This document shows, in pieces, positions 1-5,259 of a stretch of 11,279 bases of DNA. Origin of the DNA: Candidatus Niyogibacteria bacterium CG10_big_fil_rev_8_21_14_0_10_42_19 (GTDB lineage: Bacteria; Patescibacteriota; Minisyncoccia; 1-14-0-10-42-19). The position numbers were made by a program, and so were the translations under genes. The stretch spans positions 12,273-23,551 of the forward strand of contig PFCN01000004.1 in assembly GCA_002774705.1 (NCBI GenBank), read 5' to 3'. The notes beneath the pieces were generated by a model. That model had not been told where the DNA came from and searched no databases. It was given only the letters and a program-made list of their open reading frames with translations. Position 1 is the stretch's first letter. Every line of letters begins with the position of its first letter.

Positions 1-546
1 TGGACGCTCGGGTGGTACCAGCCTGTTATCCCCGGAGTAGCTTTTATCCGTTAATCTTCCGCGGCGTCTAGTGCCCACGGTCGGTTCACTATGTTCTGCT
101 TTCGCACCTGCTCGACATGTCCGTCTTGCAGTTAAGCCGGCTTTTGCCATTACGCTATCGGCACGATTTCCATCCGCGCCTAGCCGACCTTAATAAACTC
201 CTCCGTTACTTTTTAGGAGGATAGCGCCCCACTAAAACTGCCCACCAGATACTGTTCCCGGGCGTTTTTTCCGCCAAGGTTAGAATATAAGCGTTTAAAA
301 ATGGGTATTTCACTGACGACTCCACCCCGACCGAAACCGGGACTTCAAAGTCTCCCCACTATGCTACGTATTAAACACTTAGACCCAATATCAAGTTGCA
401 GTAAAGCTTCCGGGGTCTTTTCGTCTAACTGCAGGTAACCGGCATCTTCACCGGTATTGCATTTTCACCAGGCTCCTCCCCGAGACAATTCCCCAGTCGT
501 TACGCCTTTCGTGCGCGCCGGAACTTACCCGGCAAGGAATTGCGCT

Positions 547-833
547 CAAATTCACGTTATCACCCCGCTTCCAACGGGGATCCTCTATGTCGCCATAGAG
601 ATCGGACTATATCTTTCCCGGTTACTATATTTATTCATAAAGAATACCGGGATCTAGCGTATAGTCTCTGAGGATTTTAGAAAATACCAATTTTCTAATC
701 TTTCCTGCTGATTGTCTGCACTGAATACATTTTCACTACGCGGGTCTCGCGCAGTAGCATCAGATACTCCAGGATTTTATCCACAGACTTTCCAGCATAT
801 AGCTAGATTTTACTAAGGCAGCGCGCTGATTCT
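547..833 (-). ncRNA. Group I intron at 23S position L1931, without an ORF
   Basis: A self-splicing ribozyme interrupts the exon between E. coli U1931 (834) and A1932 (546). P1 pairs 5' exon CUAAGGU (840-834) with the internal guide GCCUUAG (819-813), giving the expected U-G at the splice site. P10 pairs 3' exon AGCGC (546-542) with GCGCU (824-820), just 5' of the guide. The last intron base is G (547). P3 is AUCUAGC/GCUAGAU (808-802 with 658-652), P7 is GACUAUA/UAUAGUC (666-660 with 611-605), and P8 is CCCGGU/ACCGGG. P4, P5 (GUCUG/CAGAC), P6 and two P9-type hairpins can also be drawn. At 287 nt it has no room for a homing endonuclease, so mobility would need help in trans. The subgroup was not determined. 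Exact splice sites are inferred from pairing and from continuity of the rRNA. Confidence 0.95.
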
Positions 834-892
834 ACCTTAGGACAGTTAGAGTTACTGCCGACATTGACGAGGGCTTCGTCCGGTCAGCAAGA

Positions 893-942
893 CAATCGGC
901 GTCCTGGGATCCATGTTGAACATGAAGCCCAGAAAGCCGATC
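893..942 (-). other. Extended helix H68 of 23S rRNA
   Basis: This is a long imperfect hairpin (ATCGGC with GCCGAT outside, CATGTT with ACATG near the tip) where E. coli has the shorter H68. It adds about 45 nt next to the intron-bearing H69-H71 region. The flanking rRNA (GGTTAACTC on one side, GTCGGCAGTAAC on the other) is conserved, so this is a helix extension and not a second intron. Limits are approximate. Confidence 0.6.
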
Positions 943-1065
943 ACCTCACCACCAGAGTTAACCTTCTCGCATTGGTCAGGCGTCACCCCCTATACATCCT
1001 CTTACGAGTTCGCAGGGAGCTGTGTTTTTGGTAAACAGTCGCCAGGGATACTTTCGCTGCGACCC

Positions 1066-1287
1066 AGCCGCGCCTCGCTACGCTCGGGCGGAAATACAAA
1101 ATTACAAATTAGAAATCCGAAACAAATTCAAATATTCAAAACCCCAAAATTCAAAACGTTTTGAATTTAGAATTTCGAATTTTCCGCCAAGGGCGGATCA
1201 GCCTCTGGCTGAAAATATTGTTTCGTGATTCGTACTTCGAATTTCGTGCTTCCGTGCCGAATGCAGTGAGGCACGGCAGGGCAGGCC
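1066..1287 (-). other. About 200-nt expansion segment in the H63 region of 23S rRNA
   Basis: Conserved 23S sequence breaks off after the stretch matching E. coli about 1750 and resumes at the stretch matching about 1700. The insert is AT-rich in the middle and strongly self-complementary. It contains the perfect palindrome TTCAAAACGTTTTGAA (1150-1165), TCCGCC/GGCGGA and CAGCC-type hairpins, and a closing CCGTGCC/GGCACGG hairpin (1253-1277). No group I or group II core is visible and no plausible ORF is present. Part of it is repeated in the H45 insert. It could stay as an rRNA extension or be cut out as an intervening sequence. Confidence 0.75.
1146..1203 (-). repeat. Dispersed palindromic repeat, copy A (in the H63 insert)
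   Basis: This 58-nt stretch is identical to 2036-2093. It holds the palindrome TTCAAAACGTTTTGAA, the TTAGAATTTCGAATTTT motif and the TCCGCCaagGGCGGA hairpin. Similarity continues past the identical core: one base is missing at 1204 relative to the other copy, followed by TCTGGCTGAAAA and TTGTTTCG. Strand is arbitrary for such a palindromic element. Confidence 0.85.
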
Positions 1288-1443
1288 TTATCGCTAACTT
1301 ACGGCCGCTTTTTTGTCGAGTTCCTTGGGGAGGACTCACCCGTTCGCCTTGGTCTTCTCGACCGACCTACCTGTGTCGGTTTACGGTACGGTCTCGCAAT
1401 CTTTAACTCTAGAGGTTTTTCTTGGAAAGCCGCTCGATCAAGT

Positions 1444-1612
1444 CCCCGGCACCTTTTTATACATAAATGGAAGCCAAAAATGATACGAATATACTAATTT
1501 TGCTAATGATACGAATAGATACAAATATCTGAACACTCGTATTAGTATTATTAGTATCATTCGTACTCATTCGTATGTTGGTATCTTTATTTCTGTACAA
1601 AAAGGCACCGGG
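1444..1612 (-). other. About 110-nt expansion in helix H59 of 23S rRNA
   Basis: The base of the helix is visible as CCCGG..CCTTTTTaTACA (1445-1463) facing TGTAcAAAAAGG..CCGGG (1594-1612). Between the arms lies a stretch built from variants of ATTCGTATCATTAGTA and its complement (about 1476-1580), which would fold back on itself. E. coli has only a short hairpin here. There is no ORF and no ribozyme core. The arrangement resembles a palindromic repeat that landed in the loop of H59. Confidence 0.7.
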
Positions 1613-1966
1613 TTCTCACGGCACTGGAATTGCCATTAAAGGCAGCGTTCCGGATTTCCCTAAAACGCATTCTTTATGCCATAAACACGAATCCAATAAC
1701 ATGCTCGATCTACTAACTTTCGTCACCACATCGAAAAAACTGCGAGGTCACGGAATATTAACCGTGTGTCCATCAGCTGCGCCTTTCGGCATCGCCTTAG
1801 GACCGACTAACCCTTGGCTGATTGACATTGCCAAGGAAACCTTAGGTTTTCGGCGGGCCAGGATTTCACTGGCCTTGCGGTTACTTGTGCCAACATTCTC
1901 ACTTCCAAACGCTCCAGCCCGGCTCACGCCGTAACCTTCACAGCAGTTTGGAATGCTCTCCTACCA

Positions 1967-2190
1967 CCGCGCTCTGCGCGGAAATCCTAAATCCAAAGCA
2001 CGAAATCCGAAACAAATTTCAATGTCTAAAATCCAAAAATTCAAAACGTTTTGAATTTAGAATTTCGAATTTTCCGCCAAGGGCGGATCAGCCATCTGGC
2101 TGAAAAAATTGTTTCGAGTTTTCCGCCGAAGGCGGATCAGCCATCTGGCTGACAATATTCGAATTTCGAATTTCTGTGCAAAGCACGATT
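1967..2190 (-). other. About 200-nt insert in helix H45 of 23S rRNA, candidate intervening sequence
   Basis: The insert lies where E. coli has the terminal part of H45 (about position 1170), a known site of intervening sequences that RNase III removes in Salmonella and Campylobacter. It is flanked by small GC hairpins (CCGCG/CGCGG at 1967-1982, GTGC/GCAC at 2176-2186). It contains the 58-nt repeat shared with the H63 insert, then a second copy of its GC hairpin pair (TTTTCCGCCGAAGGCGGATC, about 2117-2136), so this insert is partly a tandem duplication. Whether the mature rRNA is cut here cannot be seen from DNA. Confidence 0.75.
2036..2093 (-). repeat. Dispersed palindromic repeat, copy B (in the H45 insert)
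   Basis: This stretch is identical over 58 nt to 1146-1203, 890 bases away in another expansion segment of the same rRNA gene. A partial third unit (TCCGCCgaaGGCGGATCAGC followed by CATCTGGCTG) lies at about 2120-2144. Confidence 0.85.
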
Positions 2191-2337
2191 CTCGTTTTCG
2201 GTACTCTGCTTAGTCCCGATTATCTTTGGTGCAAAATCTCTTAACGAGTGAGCTGTTACGCACTCTTTTAAGGATGGCTGCTTCTAAGCCAACCTCCTCG
2301 CTATCTCGGAAATTTTACTTCCTTAGAAACACTTAGC

Positions 2338-2396
2338 AGTCCCAGAATACTGTTGATAAATCAATAATAAACCGGGATCCCGGAATAAACCGGGAA
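2338..2396 (-). other. About 55-nt insert near E. coli 23S position 1010
   Basis: Extra sequence separates the conserved GGTCCCTAAAT stretch (about 2398-2408) from CTAAGTGTTTC (about 2327-2337). It contains the 12-nt direct repeat AATAAACCGGGA twice (2366-2377 and 2384-2395), and the CCCGG/CCGGG parts can form a short hairpin. E. coli has only a few bases here. Limits are approximate. Confidence 0.55.
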
Positions 2397-2752
2397 GATT
2401 TAGGGACCTTAAACGGAGATCTGGGCTGTTTCCCTTTCGACCTATGGAGCTTCGCCCCCATGGTCTAACTGCCTTTGCGATATTTCCGGTATTCGGAGTT
2501 TGGTAGGTATGACGAGATTTCTCCCTATTCACACCTTCCAGTAGCTCTACCCCCAGAAAAAAACAAAGACGCTAGCCCTAAAGCTATTTCGGAGAGAACC
2601 AGCTATTACCAGGTTCGATTAGCTTTTCACTCCTACCCACAACTCATCCGATGGCGTTGTACGACCAACCGGTTCGGGCCTCCATCAGGTTTTCACCTAA
2701 ATTCACCCTGGTCATGGGTAGCTCACCTGGCTTCGGGTCTGGTGCCTGCTGC

Positions 2753-2840
2753 TTTTAGTTTTTTAGTTTTCCGGTCCTTCGGAAGAAAACATCTTCCTGC
2801 AGATCAAAAAAGATCTGACCAGAAAACTAGAAAACTATAT
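2753..2840 (-). other. Extended helix in the H35a region of 23S rRNA
   Basis: A long stem is formed by AGTTTTTTAGTTTTccGGTC (2757-2776) and GACCagaAAACTagAAAACT (2817-2836). Its interior holds TCTTCC/GGAAGA and AGATC/GATCT type pairings. It replaces the short ACTTAACGCCCAGTTAAG hairpin of E. coli. Base pairing continues the native helix, so this is a helix extension. Confidence 0.65.
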
Positions 2841-2941
2841 CGCCCTATTCAGACTCGGTTTCCCTATGCCTTCTCCCTAATTGGGATTAGACAGCAACAA
2901 ACAACAACTCGTTGGCTCATTCTTCAATAGGCACACCGTCA

Positions 2942-3034
2942 CCGAGCACCTTTTTAAATACTATTTTTTACTCACACGCATAATTTAGAAAAAAACAGAA
3001 ATGCGCATGTAATAATATTCAAAAAGGTGCTCGG
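2942..3034 (-). other. Extended helix H25 of 23S rRNA, candidate intervening sequence
   Basis: Perfect 14-bp arms (CCGAGCACCTTTTT at 2942-2955 and its complement at 3021-3034) enclose about 65 nt of AT-rich sequence with an inner GCAT/ATGC pairing. H25 (about E. coli 540) is one of the best known intervening-sequence sites in Salmonella 23S rRNA. A long perfect stem of this kind is a good RNase III substrate, but cleavage is only an inference here. Confidence 0.7.
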
Positions 3035-3092
3035 CTCCGATTCCTTGTAAGCATATGGTTTCAGGTACTATTTCATCGCCCTCACCGGGCTG

Positions 3093-3132
<40 letters not shown>

Positions 3133-3424
3133 TTGAAGTGTATTTAGCCTTGGGAACTAGTATTCCCTGCTTCACCCGAGGCATTCTTTCCTCGAATTAC
3201 TCAAGATTAAACTCAGAGAGCAAAAGACCGTTTTCGGCTACAGGACCATTACCTTCTTTGGTGCGGCTTTCCAACCGCTTCGCCTAACGAAGTCTTAATT
3301 TATGCACTCTCCCGTAAACGCAAGCGCTCACAACGAGTTTATCTTACAACCTCCCATTGTTTGTGTTTAAAGCAAAAAATGAGATTTGGGCTGATCCCTT
3401 TTCGCTCGCCGCTACTAAGGGAAT

Positions 3425-3513
3425 GGCTCACGCTAGTTACCGGCCGCCATCAATTTGATCAAAGATCAAAAGACTGCCGAAGCAGCCTGCTGGCTGCTGG
3501 AAACTGCGTAAGA
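3425..3513 (-). other. Extended helix near H16 of 23S rRNA
   Basis: About 75 extra nt lie between the stretches matching E. coli AAATCAACCGAGATT and CCAGTAGCGGCGAGCG. In RNA sense CTTACGC faces GCGTGAG, with further pairings inside, including a CAGCAGCC/GGCTGCT-like hairpin and TTTGATC/GATCAAA. This is a helix extension; limits are approximate. Confidence 0.55.
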
Positions 3514-3570
3514 TTGGTTTCTTTTCCTCCACTTACTGAGATGTTTCACTTCAGTGGGTACGCTCACACC

Positions 3571-3735
3571 GCTTCGCGGTGAATTTAAAACTCAAAACGT
3601 AAAAATCAAAATTACAATTTAAAATCTAAAAATTAATAAATTTTGCTAAGCAAAATTTTAAAAGACCGAAATTTTGCATTTTGATTTTTTAATTTTAAAC
3701 TCACTGCGAAACGGTGCGTAGCACTGTTTTGCAGT
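3571..3735 (-). other. About 120-nt AT-rich extension of helix H9 in 23S rRNA, candidate intervening sequence
   Basis: Between two GC-rich hairpins (CACCGCTTCGCGGTG at 3569-3583 and the AGCACTGttttgCAGTGCT hairpin at 3720-3737) lies a nearly pure A+T inverted repeat. Its tip is AAATTTTGCTAAGCAAAATTT (about 3638-3658, split as two arms). H9 is the site of the intervening sequences that fragment 23S rRNA in many alphaproteobacteria. No ORF or ribozyme core is visible. Confidence 0.7.
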
Positions 3736-4035
3736 GCTGGGTTTCCCCATTCGGATATCCCCGGATCAAAGGTTGCTAGTCACCTCCCCGAGGCTTAACG
3801 CAGACACGCCACGTCCTTCATCGCCACTTCAAGCCAAGGCATCCACCATATGCTCTTAATGTTCCGCTGAAACATGCAATTACCAACGTCCGTTAATACG
3901 GATCATTGGCAACCTACACAATATTAATTTATCAAACTACCGTCCGTAAACTTCCAGCCTATATTCTAATACTCAAGAACATACGTCGAAAGTCTACTCG
4001 GAAAAAATTTTCAACTCTCCCTGCCGGGTCTACCA

Positions 4036-4070
4036 AACAAAAACTCCGCAGGCATTGCGGAGTTTTTGTT
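4036..4070 (-). terminator. Perfect 15-bp terminator-like hairpin in the 23S leader
   Basis: The arms AACAAAAACTCCGCA (4036-4050) and TGCGGAGTTTTTGTT (4056-4070) pair perfectly around a 5-nt loop. The A and T tracts make it a bidirectional intrinsic terminator. It lies about 90 nt downstream of the promoter at 4166-4193 and about 165 nt upstream of the 23S 5' end, so rRNA transcription must read through it. The rest of 3871-4165 holds no gene I can recognise: no tRNA, no 16S and no convincing boxA. Confidence 0.8.
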
Positions 4071-4165
4071 TTTATTGGCTTAAAAACTACTATACCGGCT
4101 GGCTATCTCCGCTTCTTAAGAAAAAAGTTTTTTTGAAGTTTTTTATCATTAGTTTTATAACAAGA

Positions 4166-4193
4166 ATTATAGCAAATAAACAAACGGTGTCAA
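4166..4193 (-). promoter_or_regulatory. Consensus sigma-70 promoter, probably for 23S rRNA
   Basis: On the minus strand TTGACA (4193-4188) and TATAAT (4171-4166) are both perfect and are separated by 16 bp. A TGC just before the -10 gives an extended -10. Transcription would start near 4159 and run through the hairpin at 4036-4070 into 23S. A double consensus is what one expects of a stable-RNA promoter. Alternatively it drives a short RNA of about 120 nt ending at the hairpin. Confidence 0.8.
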
Positions 4194-4265
4194 TCCCGAT
4201 ATGCTTCAAAAAAAACAGCGGGGATATATAGATGAAATTATTAAGTTATAGCCCTATTTTAAAGC

Positions 4266-4952
4266 CTATCTTCCAGAAATATCAGACCGCAAGCGCTCAA
4301 TAAATTTAGCTGCCGCGTCTTTTCCTCCAAGACCAAACGCGAGACCCGTCGCGATGGAAAGGGCCGCGATAAAGCCCGTGAAAAACGTCTGGATAAATGG
4401 ACCCGCGATCCCTAACTGGAAAAGAGCCGCGAGAATCGCAAAAACCCATATAGCCCATTTAGTAACGCCCCCTAGTAAACTTGCCGATGGAAGGTGTGCT
4501 GCCTTGGCTGACCCCTCTACAACCCTATACACAACGTCCGATAGAACCGCGGCTACCAATAAGATCATCGCGGCTACTATGACGTTAGGCAGGTACAACA
4601 GTACTACGTCCGATAGAAAAGAATTGACCTGTGAAAGCCCCAGTACATCGACCGAAGCCACTAAAAATACTATGATGAAAAACCACTTCACCAACGCTCC
4701 CATAAAGGCTCCCGAATCAAGACGGAAACCGGCTCGACTCAAAGGTTCTTCAACACCGAGAGATTGCAAAGCTCGGTCCACTTTTAATGCTCTTATTATT
4801 TGGGCAACCACCCTTCCAAGAGACACGGCAACAAGCCAGCCTACTAGGAATATTATTATTGCAACAACAATTTTAGGAATTATCATAACAACACCTGACC
4901 ATAATTGCTGGAAAGAAGCCACGAGCACCTCTCCCCAAGTTTGTAATATCAT
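4266..4952 (-). CDS. Conserved-TM-helix membrane protein (MscS-associated family)
   Basis: A 228-residue integral membrane protein with about five hydrophobic segments: roughly residues 20-47, 86-107, 113-140, 162-184 and 186-208. The pattern of a long helix followed by GRVVAQIIRAL and the C-terminal ATGLAFGLGGKDAAAKFIE is typical of the conserved TM helix repeat found in MscS-related and CmpX-like proteins. The last hydrophobic helix and the GLGGKDAA turn resemble the MscS pore helix and its exit, but the soluble beta domain of true MscS is absent. A role in osmotic or mechanical response is family inference only. The ATG at 4952 is preceded by TAAATAAAGAT, a weak ribosome binding site. The gene stands alone, separated from the upstream protease by a terminator and followed by the 23S promoter 73 nt after its stop. 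Confidence 0.85.
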   Translation of the reverse strand: MILQTWGEVLVASFQQLWSGVVMIIPKIVVAIIIFLVGWLVAVSLGRVVAQIIRALKVDRALQSLGVEEPLSRAGFRLDSGAFMGALVKWFFIIVFLVASVDVLGLSQVNSFLSDVVLLYLPNVIVAAMILLVAAVLSDVVYRVVEGSAKAAHLPSASLLGGVTKWAIWVFAILAALFQLGIAGPFIQTFFTGFIAALSIATGLAFGLGGKDAAAKFIERLRSDISGR

Positions 4953-4982
4953 ATCTTTATTTAATAAATGATAAAACTAAAC

Positions 4983-5028
4983 TAATAAACAAAGCCCGAA
5001 AAACTTCAGTCGACCTTTTGGGATTTTA
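4983..5028 (-). repeat. Diverged direct repeat, copy 1, in the leader of the TM-protein gene
   Basis: This copy shares AATAAA..GCCCGAAAA..AGTCG..TTTTGG with 5086-5128. In RNA sense CCCAAAA can pair with TTTTCGGG around the loop, followed by CTTTGTTT, so each copy is a weak hairpin with a short U tract. The rest of 4953-5228 is AT-rich and holds no gene. Confidence 0.5.
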
Positions 5029-5085
5029 TTTTTTTTAGTAAATTATCCGACTTTTTTAAGATTAACAATAAGCCGCGATCCTAAA

Positions 5086-5128
5086 CCAATAAAGCCCGAA
5101 AATTAGTCGTCTTTTTGGACTTATTTAA
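5086..5128 (-). repeat. Diverged direct repeat, copy 2, in the leader of the TM-protein gene
   Basis: Second copy of the motif at 4983-5028, about 103 bases away. In RNA sense CCAAAA faces TTTTCGG, followed by CTTTATT. The right end lies next to the proposed -10 at 5130-5135. Confidence 0.5.
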
Positions 5129-5129
5129 T

Positions 5130-5137
5130 ATAATACC
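5130..5137 (-). promoter_or_regulatory. Possible extended -10 promoter for the TM-protein gene
   Basis: On the minus strand TGGTATTAT gives a TGn extension and a five-of-six match to TATAAT (5135-5130). No good -35 is visible. It would give a leader of about 170 nt containing the repeat at 4983-5028. Confidence 0.35.
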
Positions 5138-5228
5138 ATATTTAGACTTTAATTTCATTAAGGTTGTGGAAAAAATATTATAAAGCCACCGCGGGCTTAT
5201 ACCCCCTGTTTTCTACGAAAAGAAACAA

Positions 5229-5256
5229 AAAAAGCCGACCCGAAGATCGGCTTTTT
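5229..5256 (-). terminator. Intrinsic terminator of the Lon-like gene
   Basis: Arms AAAAAGCCGA (5229-5238) and TCGGCTTTTT (5247-5256) form a perfect 10-bp stem with an 8-nt loop, ending in a T run on the minus strand. It starts 3 nt after the protease stop codon. Confidence 0.85.
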
Positions 5257-5259
5257 AAA

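Noticed and set aside
1146..2144. A CRISPR-like array from the repeated CCGCC/GGCGG units
   Set aside because: There are too few units, no regular spacers and no cas genes; the units are palindromes inside rRNA helices.
1967..2190. A second self-splicing intron in 23S
   Set aside because: No P7-like pairing, guide sequence or terminal G context was found; it sits in the variable H45 tip rather than a conserved core site.
4354..4971. 205-codon plus-strand open frame
   Set aside because: It is antisense to the TM-protein gene; its Thr/Ala/Lys-rich translation is a shadow, while the minus-strand frame has clear membrane helices and a family motif.
5072..5081. A 10-nt match (ATCGCGGCTT on the minus strand) to the end of the L10 leader at about 10184-10193
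   Set aside because: The rest of the leader motif is absent near the TM-protein gene, so the match is most likely chance.
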